18,900 bases of DNA from NCBI GenBank assembly GCA_038237665.1, contig JBBRYK010000054.1, forward strand, positions 1 to 18,900, in the 5' to 3' direction. This DNA comes from JBBRYK01 sp038237665 (GTDB lineage: Bacteria > Actinomycetota > Thermoleophilia > Gaiellales > Gaiellaceae). Below the pieces are notes generated by a model. That model was not told where the DNA came from, ran no database searches, and saw nothing but the letters and a program-made list of their open reading frames with translations. Below, piece by piece: positions 6,583-15,323 of this stretch. The first letter of the stretch is position 1. Each line of letters opens with the position of its first letter. Made by a program: the position numbers and the translations under genes.

Positions 6583-8328
6583 TTGCGGCACTACCTGCGA
6601 CCCTTACGCCTCGGGGTGGTCCTGGCCTGCGCGACGCTGCTCGTCGCCACCGGTGCGGCCTCCGGGCAAGGCTCCGGCACGACCGCGGGCACCCCGCCGA
6701 ACGTGATCGTGATCATGACGGACGACCAGACCGTCGAGTCCCTGCGTGTGATGCCGAACGTGCAGCACCTGATCGCCGAGCAGGGCGTGACGTTCGACGA
6801 CAGCCTCGTCTCCTTCTCGCTCTGCTGCCCCTCGCGCGCGACCTTCCTCACGGGCCAGTACGCGCACAACCACGGCGTGCTGGGCAACCGGCCGCCCACG
6901 GGGGGCTACTACAAGTTGGACAACTCGAACACGCTGCCGGTCTGGCTCCAGCAGACGGGCTACTACACGGCTCACGTCGGCAAGTACCTGAACAGCTACG
7001 GCTACTTCAACCCGCTCGAGATCCCGCCTGGGTGGACCGAGTGGCACGGCGCGATCGACCCGAGCGCCTACAGCTACTTCGGGTACACCCTGAACGAAGA
7101 CGGGAAGCTCGTCAGCTACGGGAGCGACCCGCCCTCCTACCAAACGGACGTCTACGCCGGGAAGGCTGCCTACCTGATCCGGAGCCGCGCACCCAGCCCG
7201 CAGCCGTACTTCCTCTGGGTCGCCTTCCTTGCTCCGCACGCGGCCAGCCCCGAGGGTTCCGCGCCTCCGCCGGGCTACCCGTTCGGCCTCCCCGTCCCGG
7301 CGCCGAGACACCAAGGAACGCTCGCCTCCGAGCCACTGCCGACGCCGCCGTCGTTCAACGAGGTCGACGTCTCCGACAAGCCGTACAACATTCGGTCGCT
7401 GCCGCTGATGAGCGACACGCTGATCGGCCAGGTCCAGGACAACTACCGGCAGCGGCTCGAGTCGCTCCTGGCGGTCGACGAGGCGATCAAGGGCATCTGG
7501 CAGGCGGTCGAAGACTCGGGCGACGCCGCCAACACCGTCATCGTCTTCACCTCCGACAACGGGTACATGCAGGGTGAGCATCGTGTCCCGAACGGCAAGG
7601 TGATCCCGTACGAGCCCTCGATCAGGGTCCCCCTGATCATGCGGGGCCCCGGCGTCCCGATTGGGCGCCACCTTGCGCAGCAGGTGTGGAACGGCGATCT
7701 GGCTCCGACGATCGTCGAGCTGGCCGGGGCGAAAGCCGGGAGAACGATGGACGGCAGTTCGCTCATACCCCTGCTCCGGGATCCTGGCGTGGAGTGGGGG
7801 CGCGACGTCCTGCTCGAGGGCACTACCGATGGCTTGGGATTCTCCTTCACCGGCATCCGGAACAGCAGGTTCGTCTACCTCGAGTACGCCAACGGCGAGC
7901 GAGAGCTGTACGACCTCAAGATCGACCCGTACCAGCTCGACAGCGTGCATCTCAATCCGGCCTATGCGGCGGTCCGGGACGAGCTCGCGCGGCGCCTTGC
8001 AGCCCTCCGCGGGTGCGCCGGAGCCTCGTGCCGCGCCGTGCCGAATCTGCGACTCGACGTCGGTTACGCAACCGGCGCGCGGCGTTGTGCGCGCGCGGAC
8101 GTGACGGCCCGCGTCGCGGGTCCCGACGCTCGCTGGGTCTCGAACGTCGACTACCGCGTCGCGGGACGATCGACCGGCGTCGCCGAAAACGCGCCGTTCT
8201 CGCACCGCATCTCACACCTCGCCTTCCGAAGGGGCCATGCTGCCCACCTACGGGCTCGTGCAGAGCTCAGCGACGGCCGCGTGGCCACGCTCGACCGGAC
8301 GATCGTCGCCTGCGGCGCCAAGCGCTAG
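6583..8328 (+). CDS. Secreted sulfatase, alkaline-phosphatase superfamily
   Basis: A 581-aa exported sulfatase. The signal peptide (MRHYLRPLR, then a hydrophobic stretch to about residue 28) has no lipobox. The first metal ligands are in IMTDDQT (D47-D48). The sulfatase signature is CCPSRATFLTG (81-91). Cys81 is the residue converted to formylglycine, in the C-X-P-S-R context. Further active-site elements are HVGKYLN, FLAPHAAS and VFTSDNGYMQGEHR. The order resembles N-acetylglucosamine-6-sulfatase-like enzymes, but the substrate is not determined. Residues after about 470 form an extra C-terminal region with four cysteines (CAGASC, RRCARAD, VACGAKR), possibly a disulfide-stabilised beta domain. 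The start is TTG at 6583, which gives a good signal-peptide n-region. Its stop is one base from that of the convergent cupin. Confidence 0.92.
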   Translation: MRHYLRPLRLGVVLACATLLVATGAASGQGSGTTAGTPPNVIVIMTDDQTVESLRVMPNVQHLIAEQGVTFDDSLVSFSLCCPSRATFLTGQYAHNHGVLGNRPPTGGYYKLDNSNTLPVWLQQTGYYTAHVGKYLNSYGYFNPLEIPPGWTEWHGAIDPSAYSYFGYTLNEDGKLVSYGSDPPSYQTDVYAGKAAYLIRSRAPSPQPYFLWVAFLAPHAASPEGSAPPPGYPFGLPVPAPRHQGTLASEPLPTPPSFNEVDVSDKPYNIRSLPLMSDTLIGQVQDNYRQRLESLLAVDEAIKGIWQAVEDSGDAANTVIVFTSDNGYMQGEHRVPNGKVIPYEPSIRVPLIMRGPGVPIGRHLAQQVWNGDLAPTIVELAGAKAGRTMDGSSLIPLLRDPGVEWGRDVLLEGTTDGLGFSFTGIRNSRFVYLEYANGERELYDLKIDPYQLDSVHLNPAYAAVRDELARRLAALRGCAGASCRAVPNLRLDVGYATGARRCARADVTARVAGPDARWVSNVDYRVAGRSTGVAENAPFSHRISHLAFRRGHAAHLRARAELSDGRVATLDRTIVACGAKR

Positions 8329-8329
8329 A

Positions 8330-8689
8330 TCACTCGAAGAACGTGTCCTCGTGCCGGTACGGCGGCGCGCAGCAGCAGAGGAAGCGAACCTCCGCCTGCT
8401 CGTTGGCGCGAAGCTCGTGCCAGGCGCCGGCCGGGATCAGGATCGCGTCGCCGGGCACGACTCGGGCCCGCTCGCCGTCGACCTCCATCTCGCCCGACCC
8501 CTCGAGCAGGTAGTAGAGCTCCTCGGTCTCCCGGTGATAGTGGCGCTGCGTCGCCTGTCCCGGTGCGAGCGTCGCCTCGGCGAGGCTCTGTTTCTCCACC
8601 GGCGCGGTGGGGATTCCGAGCAGCTCGCGGATCGTGCTCCCGTCGGCGGTCGTGAACGGCTCTGCCTCGTTGCGCGCCCGGATGATCAT
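8330..8689 (-). CDS. Single-domain cupin protein
   Basis: A 119-aa single cupin. Motif 1 is RHYHRETEELYYLLEGSGEM (about 49-68), with the metal-binding H-X-H...E arrangement. Motif 2 is PGDAILIPAGAWHEL (about 79-93), with the final His. Such proteins bind a metal and act as small oxygenases, isomerases or sensors; the sequence does not say which. The length is normal for a stand-alone cupin and there is no signal peptide. The tail has an odd CCCAPPY run that could bind metal or form disulfides. It is divergent from the broken Rieske gene, 45 bases apart, and converges on the sulfatase with one base between stops. Confidence 0.88.
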   Translation of the reverse strand: MIIRARNEAEPFTTADGSTIRELLGIPTAPVEKQSLAEATLAPGQATQRHYHRETEELYYLLEGSGEMEVDGERARVVPGDAILIPAGAWHELRANEQAEVRFLCCCAPPYRHEDTFFE

Positions 8690-8722
8690 CGTTGGCGAAC
8701 CCTACGGGCCGCGAGGGACATT

Positions 8723-8728
8723 TACAGT
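8723..8728 (+). promoter_or_regulatory. Candidate -10 element of the Rieske gene, leaderless geometry
   Basis: TACAGT lies exactly 6 nt before the ATG at 8735, and no Shine-Dalgarno is seen. The geometry is the same as TACATT-N6-TTG upstream of the sulfatase. This supports a leaderless transcript; no convincing -35 box is visible at the usual distance. Confidence 0.35.
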
Positions 8729-8734
8729 CTCGGC

Positions 8735-9443
8735 ATGATCGAGACGCTCCCCTGGAGCTGGTATTCCGACCCGGAGATCCTGCGCGCCGAGCAGCAGCGG
8801 ATCTTCCGTCACACGTGGCATTACGCGGGCCACGCGGGCGAGCTGGACGCCCCCGGCAAACGGATCGCAGCCTCGGCCGGGGACGTCCCGATCCTCGTTG
8901 TCCGCGGAGACGATTCCGAGCTTCCGGCTCCGGGTTCCGTACTCCGTCGAGGCGAACTGGAAGATCGCGGTCGAGAACTACCTGGAGTGCTACCACTGCC
9001 CGGTCGCGCACAAGAGCTTCAGCGCGGTTGTCGAGACGAGCCCGGACACGTATCGCCTCGAGGAGAACGACGGTCGCTGGAGTCAGTACTCGGTGGCCCG
9101 CGACGGGGACGGCCGTGCCCAGTTCCACCTGCTCTGGCCGACCACGAGGGTGAACGTCTTTCCCGGGACGGTGAATCTCTCGATCGGGCCGCTTCACCCC
9201 GATGGACCGGAGCGGTGCAGCGGGTTCCTCGACTATTTCTTCGGCGAGGACGTGTCCGAAGAGGACATTCGCGACCTGCTCGAGCTCGACGACGAGGTGG
9301 GCCGGGAAGACCGCGGGCTCGTCGAATCGGTGCAGCGCGGTGTGCGTTCCGGCCTGCTCGAGCGCGGCCGGCTGATGCCCGAGAGCGAGGTCCTCGTCGC
9401 GGGGTTCCAGCGCAAGATCGCTGCTACCCTCGGCGCCTCGTAA
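8735..9443 (+). pseudogene. Rieske-type ring-hydroxylating oxygenase alpha subunit, Rieske domain lost and frameshifted
   Basis: Two reading frames together spell an aromatic-ring-hydroxylating oxygenase large subunit. Frame one (8735 to about 8925) reads MIETLPWSWYSDPEILRAEQ, then IFRHTWHYAGHAGEL and DVPILVVRGDDSEL, the usual N-terminus leading into the Rieske domain. Frame two (about 8907-9443) reads PYSVEANWKIAVENYLECYH followed by CPVAH, the mononuclear-iron site with two His ligands, and runs to a normal C-terminus. The stretch that should lie between, with the C-X-H and C-X2-H ligands of the 2Fe-2S cluster (roughly 100 residues), is absent, and the frame changes at the junction. Without it electrons cannot reach the iron, so the product would be inactive. 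Between 8907 and 8925 both frames read family-like sequence, as expected if the deletion joined two short similar stretches. Confidence 0.8.
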
Positions 9444-9471
9444 GAGAGCTCGAGGCCGAGAGACTGCGCTC

Positions 9472-9491
9472 GAGATCGCTGCCGCGATCTC
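9472..9491 (+). terminator. Hairpin downstream of the Rieske pseudogene
   Basis: A perfect 8-bp stem GAGATCGC / GCGATCTC with a 4-nt loop TGCC lies 28 nt after the TAA of the Rieske remnant. No U-tract follows. It is a candidate factor-assisted terminator separating the pseudogene from the sigma-factor gene. Confidence 0.4.
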
Positions 9492-9549
9492 AACCCATGG
9501 TGGGCGCGACGGCCGCTCAGAAGGGGAGGGCGCGCGCCGAAGTGGTCGT

Positions 9550-9560
9550 GGGTACTACCC
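9550..9560. promoter_or_regulatory. Small palindrome upstream of the sigma-factor gene
   Basis: GGGTA-C-TACCC, a perfect 11-nt inverted repeat, lies 65 bases before the ATG of the sigma factor. It could be an operator in the promoter region. No -10/-35 pair could be assigned with confidence, and one short palindrome in GC-rich DNA is weak evidence. Confidence 0.25.
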
Positions 9561-9625
9561 TTCGCCCAACACCGCACGGATGTGTGGGTTGATCTAGGAC
9601 GCAGCAGGGGATAGGGGCAAAAGGG

Positions 9626-10669
<1,044 letters not shown>

Positions 10670-10672
10670 GCC

Positions 10673-12676
10673 TCAGGCGAGCTCGGGCTCTTCCACGGGC
10701 CGTACCGTTCTCCGCCTGGGCCACCAGCCTGTCTCCCCGAAGAACGCGATCAGGCCGGGGACGAGGAGCGCGCGGACGACAAAGGTGTCGACGAGCACGC
10801 CGATGCCGAGGGCGAATGCGAAGGCACGGAACTCGTCGAGCTCGACGATCGCAAGGAGCCCGAAGCTGCCGGCAAGCGCCGCTCCGGCGATGCCGATCGC
10901 CCAACTCGTGCGCGGAACGGCGGTGGCGATCGCTTCCCAGAGCGGACGCGACTCCGTCTCCGCCTCCTGCCAGATTCGCCCGACCACGAAGAGGTTGTAG
11001 TCGGAGCCAAGTGATACGAGCAGGACCCCGGCCGCGAGCGGGACGAAGTAGGCGAGGTCGGGCTGTCCGAGCAGATCCTGGAACACGAGCGTGGTCAGGC
11101 CGAGCGACGCGGCCAGGCCCAGCGCGCTCGCGGCCAGGAGGTAGAGCGGCGCTACGACCGACCGCAGGAAGAGCATGAGCAGCAGCAGATTGACGAGCAG
11201 GGCGACGAGGGCGATCCGCTCGATCGAGAGGACCACGCTGTCGACGGTCTCGCGGGCGAGGGGCGCCTCGCCCGCCAGTCCGTAGTGCGCAGCGCCAAGG
11301 CCCGCCCGCTCGAGAAGGCCCGGTAACGCGGCGTCGAGTGAGCGAACGCGGTCGATCCCGCCGGCGCTCTCGGGGTCGGCATTCAGGATCATTACGTAAC
11401 GGGCCGCGCCTCCCCTCGGTGCCAAGGCGGCGCCGAAGCCGCGGAAGCCCCGGGGCAGCGCGGGCTGCTCGGCCGGCCCGAGGACGCCGGCAACACCCGG
11501 CTGGTGGCGAAGTTCCGCCTCGAGTCGCACTAGCTCCGTCCGGGCCTGCACGATCCGCGGCTGCTCGACGAGGAGCTCGACAGGACCGAGAATTCCGGCG
11601 GCGAAGCCCGTTCTCGCCTCCCGTGCCGCAACGGCGGGCTCCGCGCCCGAGGGCAACGAGCCGATCAGCCGCAAGCCGAGCCGCATGTGTGTGAGCGCCG
11701 CCGCCGGGAGGGCGAGGACGACGATGCAGGCAAGGGCGACGAGACCCCCGACCGGACGCGAGTGGACGAACCGTGCCAGCCGGGGCCGGGCGGGGCCCTC
11801 GCGCGGGGTTCCCGGTCCCATCGGCCAGAAGAGCACGCGGCCGAAGATGGCCAGCAGCGCCGGAATCAGCGTGATCGAGACGGCAAGCCCGATCAGCACC
11901 GTAATCGCCATCCCGGGCCCGAACGCGCGCAGGAAGCCGAGCGTGCCGGCGAGGAGCGAGCCGGTTCCTGCTGCGACAACGAGCCCCGCGGTCAGGACAA
12001 TGGGTGCGTGGAGCACGACCGTCTGCCTTGCGGCCTCGCGGCGGTCTTCTCCGCCGGCCAGTAGCGGCCGCGCGCCGGAGAAGAAGAACACCGCGTAGTC
12101 GGTGACGATCCCGAGCATGAGCGCGACGGTGATCGGCTTGGCGTCGCGTGGAATCGTCTGGCCGAGTCCGCGCGCGGCCCAACCGAGGACGTGGTCCGCA
12201 ATCAGGTACGCGAGGCCGGCAGCGGCAAGCGTGGCCAGCGGAACACCGACGGACCGGAAGCCGGCGCCGAGGATCAGCGCGATCAGGAGCACCGTCGCAA
12301 GCTCGATGTACGGCAGTGCGCTTCGGATCTCGCGGTACTCCTGGACGCGTGCCGGCACGGCGCCGGTTACACCGACGACCCGGTCTTGCGACCTGTCCAG
12401 GTAGCGGGCTGCATACGTGTGCCCGAGAGCGACCTTCGCATGAAGGCTCGCGTGCGGTCTGAAGAACAGAAACGTGATCGCCGCGGTGCCGCGCTCTCGG
12501 GAGCCCGGCACGGCCTTGGCCGCGTTCGTGATCGGGAGGGCCAGGGCGATTGTGTGCAGGAGTGGATCACGGTGGAGGCTCACCCGCAGCGCGCTGCTGA
12601 CGACCCGCTGCTGCACGCGCCGGGAGAGCCCTTGCGGGTCTCGCTGCACGACGGCGACCTGCGAAAGCAGCGGCAC
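10673..12676 (-). CDS. MMPL/RND-type membrane transporter, 5' end unresolved
   Basis: From GTG at 12676 this encodes 667 aa of an MMPL-family transporter (exporters of lipids or other hydrophobic compounds). Eleven membrane helices can be picked out: five before the mid-protein break (including LMLGIVTDYAVFFF, the conserved D-Y motif), one at VGGLVALACIVVLALPAAAL, and five more in the second half (including LGSDYNLFVVGRI, the second-half counterpart). The family has twelve. The missing first helix is encoded in the same frame upstream: codons at about 12850-12778 read VVVACRWLILPAWVAAAVAA, followed by TVDDAPPTSLGAFLPARSRS. That frame stays open to beyond 12901 but holds no ATG, GTG or TTG before the neighbouring gene. 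The real protein is thus probably about 740 aa, with a lost start, a non-standard start (ATA at 12901 or an internal CTG) or a sequence lesion. It ends 3 nt from the sigma-factor stop. Confidence 0.85.
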   Translation of the reverse strand: MPLLSQVAVVQRDPQGLSRRVQQRVVSSALRVSLHRDPLLHTIALALPITNAAKAVPGSRERGTAAITFLFFRPHASLHAKVALGHTYAARYLDRSQDRVVGVTGAVPARVQEYREIRSALPYIELATVLLIALILGAGFRSVGVPLATLAAAGLAYLIADHVLGWAARGLGQTIPRDAKPITVALMLGIVTDYAVFFFSGARPLLAGGEDRREAARQTVVLHAPIVLTAGLVVAAGTGSLLAGTLGFLRAFGPGMAITVLIGLAVSITLIPALLAIFGRVLFWPMGPGTPREGPARPRLARFVHSRPVGGLVALACIVVLALPAAALTHMRLGLRLIGSLPSGAEPAVAAREARTGFAAGILGPVELLVEQPRIVQARTELVRLEAELRHQPGVAGVLGPAEQPALPRGFRGFGAALAPRGGAARYVMILNADPESAGGIDRVRSLDAALPGLLERAGLGAAHYGLAGEAPLARETVDSVVLSIERIALVALLVNLLLLMLFLRSVVAPLYLLAASALGLAASLGLTTLVFQDLLGQPDLAYFVPLAAGVLLVSLGSDYNLFVVGRIWQEAETESRPLWEAIATAVPRTSWAIGIAGAALAGSFGLLAIVELDEFRAFAFALGIGVLVDTFVVRALLVPGLIAFFGETGWWPRRRTVRPVEEPELA

Positions 12677-12897
12677 CTTGAACAGTCGGATCGCGCGGCG
12701 CTCGGTCGCGATCGAGCGGGATCGGGCGGGCAGGAACGCGCCGAGCGACGTGGGCGGGGCGTCGTCGACGGTGGGGAGGTAGAGCTGCGCCGCGACTGCA
12801 GCCGCGACCCAGGCGGGCAGGATCAGCCACCGGCAGGCGACGACGACGCGGGCGAAGACGGCTGTCGGCCCGCCCCCCGAATGCGAGTCGTCGCGAC

Positions 12898-13350
12898 CTA
12901 TGGCGCGCCGACCCCCACTGCGAGGCGGCCGCGGCGCCAGGCGCGGCGAAGGGGGACGTACAGAGCGAGGACGGGGACGGTCGGGACGAGACCGACCGCG
13001 AGCCCGAGGAGCACGCTGAGCGAGTCGATGTGGCCACGGCTCGACCGGCCGCTCTTGACCGCGCTCGTTCCCGCGGTTCGGATCTCGAGGGCGTAGCCGC
13101 GGACACGATCGCCGACGAAGGGGACGCCGTCGAGCGCCTGCAGCGCCTTCCCGGTCCGGTCGACGGCACGGCCCGTCTGCACGAGGGTTTCACTGATGTC
13201 GTGCAGACCGCGTACCTCGTGGTAGACGGCCACCCCCATTCCAATCCAGAGCGCTGCCCAGATCACCACGACGACATCGGCGATTCGGAGGTGTACGAGC
13301 ATCGGACGGCCCGCTGCACGGTTCGAAACTGTCCGTTCCGACGGCGTCAT
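12898..13350 (-). CDS. Small two-helix membrane protein of unknown function
   Basis: A 150-aa protein with two clear membrane helices, at about 24-43 (ADVVVVIWAALWIGMGVAVY) and about 111-133 (LSVLLGLAVGLVPTVPVLAL). Between them is a polar segment rich in Asp, Arg, Thr and Lys that is probably amphipathic (ETLVQTGRAVDRTGKALQAL). I do not recognise a named family. It is co-directional with the MMPL transporter and its stop codon overlaps the upstream open extension of that gene, so the pair is probably one operon. The C-terminus (RRGRLAVGVGAP) is short after the second helix and abuts the problematic MMPL start, so the end of this protein may itself be truncated by the same lesion. Confidence 0.7.
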   Translation of the reverse strand: MTPSERTVSNRAAGRPMLVHLRIADVVVVIWAALWIGMGVAVYHEVRGLHDISETLVQTGRAVDRTGKALQALDGVPFVGDRVRGYALEIRTAGTSAVKSGRSSRGHIDSLSVLLGLAVGLVPTVPVLALYVPLRRAWRRGRLAVGVGAP

Positions 13351-13432
13351 GCGATCTTCAGTTCCTCGACTACGTCCACGGAATTGGCGCGTACCCGGCC
13401 GAAAGCGGTCCTAATCGGGAAGACTCCGGGCC

Positions 13433-13889
13433 GTGACCGCGCCGTTTCGGATCGCAGCCGCCGGCGACATCCACTGCAGCCTGGGCGACGAGGCCCGAAT
13501 CGAAAGCGCCTTCGCCGCGCCCGCCCCGGAGGTGGACCTCGTGCTGCTGGCCGGCGACCTGACCGCACACGGCGAGCCGGAGGAAGCGCAGGTGCTCGCC
13601 GACGTCTGTCGCGGCCTATGCGCCGACGACGACCACGCTCGGAAGCGAACCGCAGGGCATCTGGGCCTTCCTCGGCAGCGACCGGCTCGCCCGGCCGATT
13701 CTCGAACACCGGCCCGACCTCGTCCTCCACGGCCACGCCCATGCCGGTGTCTTCGAGGGGTTTCTCGGACCCGTGCCGGTCTACAACGTGGCCGTCCACG
13801 TCACCGGACGAGACTTCTGGATCTTCGAGCTCGACCCCGGTCGGGTCGAGGCGCAGGTCGAGCGGCTCGCCGAGCCGCCGGCCGTCTAG
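13433..13889 (+). pseudogene. Calcineurin-like metallophosphoesterase, internally deleted and frameshifted
   Basis: Frame one, from GTG 13433 to about 13616, reads FRIAAAGDIHCSLGDEARIE and DLVLLAGDLTAHGEPEEAQV, containing the GD-X-H and GD metal motifs of calcineurin-type phosphoesterases. It then stops resembling the family. From 13617 a different frame reads YAPTTTTLGSEPQGIWAFLG, ILEHRPDLVLHGHAHAG (the GHXH motif) and VPVYNVAVHVTGRDFWIFEL, ending at TAG 13887-13889. Together about 150 residues remain of a family usually near 250. The lost centre should contain the GNHD motif and a metal-binding His, so activity is unlikely. The join is at about 13613-13619. A CCTAAT (13410-13415) could be a -10 box. 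Nine bases separate its stop from that of yjbQ. Confidence 0.78.
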
Positions 13890-13898
13890 GCGTCTAGC

Positions 13899-14402
13899 TC
13901 AGTGGCGATGCCCGTTGCCGTTGTAGGCAACGGCACCGCCGTCGCCCTCGTTCCCGACGACCTGGACGATCCAGCGGCGGTCGCGCTCTCGGTCGAGCTC
14001 GAGGAAGAGGACGCGCTGCCAGGTCCCGAGGCAGAGCTCGCCTTCGCGGACGGGTATCGACTCCCCCGCCGTTCCGAGCAGCATGGCCATGCAGTGGGAA
14101 TGACCGTTTCCGAAGTCCATGTCCTCCGGGCAGATGTTCTCGGTTCGCCGGTCCCAATCGTCATGCGCGTAGTAGTGGTTCTCGCTCGGGACGAGGCGCT
14201 TGAGCAGGTCGGCGAAGTCTTCGAGGAAGCCGGTCTCGAACTCGTTGACGCGGACACAGCACGTGGTGTGCGGCGAGTACACGCACGCGATCCCGTCGCT
14301 GATCCCACTTTCGCGGACCGCTTCCGTGACCTCTTCGGTGATGTCGCGTACGGAGAGACCGCCGGTGGTCCGCAAGTGCGTTTCGCGCTGAAAGACCTTC
14401 AC
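13899..14402 (-). CDS. yjbQ: YjbQ / UPF0047 family protein (secondary thiamine-phosphate synthase type)
   Basis: A 167-aa protein matching the UPF0047/YjbQ family. Matching segments are the central GIACVYSPHTTCCVRVNEFE (about 38-57), the GNGHSHCMAMLLG motif (about 98-110) and LCLGTWQRVLFLELDRERDR near the C-terminus. Some members have weak thiamine-phosphate synthase activity; the physiological role is unsettled. The start is GTG at 14402, preceded by a strong AGGAGGAGG Shine-Dalgarno, which fixes it. The C-terminal end (GGAVAYNGNGHRH) is a Gly/His-rich extension past the usual family end and contains an 8-bp hairpin (13912-13933) that could help terminate transcription. It lies downstream of the strong hairpin at 14573-14602 and so is probably transcribed on its own. 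Confidence 0.88.
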   Translation of the reverse strand: MKVFQRETHLRTTGGLSVRDITEEVTEAVRESGISDGIACVYSPHTTCCVRVNEFETGFLEDFADLLKRLVPSENHYYAHDDWDRRTENICPEDMDFGNGHSHCMAMLLGTAGESIPVREGELCLGTWQRVLFLELDRERDRRWIVQVVGNEGDGGAVAYNGNGHRH

Positions 14403-14443
14403 AGCCTCCTCCTGAGCTCGTCGGGGGACACGGCTCCCGCTTG

Positions 14444-14499
14444 GGGCGACGCCTATTTTGAGCTTTTTTTCGGGCGACGCAACGTTAGACGTACCTAAC
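14444..14499. promoter_or_regulatory. Possible control region upstream of yjbQ
   Basis: This short AT-rich island in very GC-rich DNA holds a 9-bp direct repeat GGGCGACGC (14444-14452 and 14472-14480, 28 bases apart). The repeats flank a T-rich stretch that includes seven consecutive T. Next to them is an inverted repeat GTTAG-N6-CTAAC (14484-14499). It lies 40-100 bases upstream of the yjbQ start on the minus strand, the right place for a promoter and operator. No protein can be assigned to it. Confidence 0.35.
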
Positions 14500-14572
14500 T
14501 CCTAATCCAGGGCCAGGGCGTCGAGCGAGGCACGTCCTGCAGGCGGTCTCCACTGCACGCGAGCTCGGCCGC

Positions 14573-14602
14573 CGCGGGGAGGGCGTCTCCGCCCTCCCCG
14601 CG
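14573..14602 (-). terminator. Strong GC hairpin terminator after the secreted cupin gene
   Basis: A perfect 13-bp stem CGCGGGGAGGGCG / CGCCCTCCCCGCG with a 4-nt TCTC loop lies 30 bases past the stop of the secreted cupin gene. There is no U-tract on the minus strand, as is common for terminators in high-GC actinobacteria. It probably ends the transcription unit that starts at the LuxR-family regulator or the DUF4242 gene. Confidence 0.7.
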
Positions 14603-14631
14603 ACCGCGCCGGCTACCGGCATCGAGCCGGG

Positions 14632-15249
14632 TTACTTGCTGCAGGTCGCAGGCTGCGGCTTGTCGACCCGCAGCCCGGTGGTCGCGGTGCCTCCGGGGGC
14701 GACGAAGGTCACCGCCACCACCGCGTCCGCGTTGCTCTCGTTCTTGATGATGAACGTGTTCGCACTGGTCTCGTAGAACGACTGGCCTGCACTGAACGTC
14801 TCCGAGGAGCAGTCGGTGCTGTAGCGGACGACCTGGCCGGAGACGACCGTCCCGGTCAGGTAGCCGGGATGGCTGTGCCAGCCCGAGAACCCCCCGGGAG
14901 CGAATTTGGTCTGCTGGGTGACGATCGTCGGCGAGTGCAGGAGCCCAACGGGGACCATCCCGAACCTCGCCGAGACCGCTGGGTGCAGGTTCAACCAGTC
15001 GCCGAGATTGGTGACGCCCTCATTCCGAAGCCGCCTCAGGAACTCCGGCAACTGGTCGGCGGAGTACTGCTTGCCTTTCCAGGTGAGGCCTGTCGACTCC
15101 GCGGTGAGGCCGGTATTGAAGGCCAGATCGGCCTTCAGGGTTCCGACCGAGAGGATGCTCGAGGACTGGCCCTGGCTCGGTGTCGCTAGTGCGACCGCCG
15201 TCCAGACGATGGCGCCGGCCAGAGCGAGAAGGACGGTCAACCGCTTCAT
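14632..15249 (-). CDS. Secreted cupin-domain protein
   Basis: A 205-aa exported protein. The start is the ATG at 15249, not an upstream in-frame codon, because GGAGG (complement of 15256-15260) sits 6 nt before it and a proper signal peptide follows at once (MKRLTVLLALAGAIVWTAVA). A cupin fold is indicated by KFAPGGFSGWHSHPGYLTGT (115-134), with H125 and H127 as likely metal ligands, and by the later FSAGQSFYETSANTFIIKN (152-170). Cys147 and Cys203 could form a disulfide outside the cell. Such proteins are often annotated only as cupin-domain proteins and the function is unknown. It is last in a run of co-directional genes and is followed by a strong hairpin. Confidence 0.85.
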   Translation of the reverse strand: MKRLTVLLALAGAIVWTAVALATPSQGQSSSILSVGTLKADLAFNTGLTAESTGLTWKGKQYSADQLPEFLRRLRNEGVTNLGDWLNLHPAVSARFGMVPVGLLHSPTIVTQQTKFAPGGFSGWHSHPGYLTGTVVSGQVVRYSTDCSSETFSAGQSFYETSANTFIIKNESNADAVVAVTFVAPGGTATTGLRVDKPQPATCSK

Positions 15250-15323
15250 TGGATACCTCCGTTGGGTGGAAACCGGGATCGCCCGCTGCGATTCCCGACC
15301 GGCTCTCGACGCGAGGGTGAATC

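Noticed and set aside
12191..13096. 301-codon plus-strand open frame across the MMPL 5' region
   Set aside because: No recognisable motif and strongly Arg/Gly biased; the opposite strand has membrane helices in the expected places.
13890..13965. tRNA-like motif TAGCTCAGTGG at 13895-13905, similar to a tRNA D-arm
   Set aside because: No acceptor-stem pairing and no T-arm GTTCGA sequence at the right distance; the bases belong to the 3' end of yjbQ and its flank.
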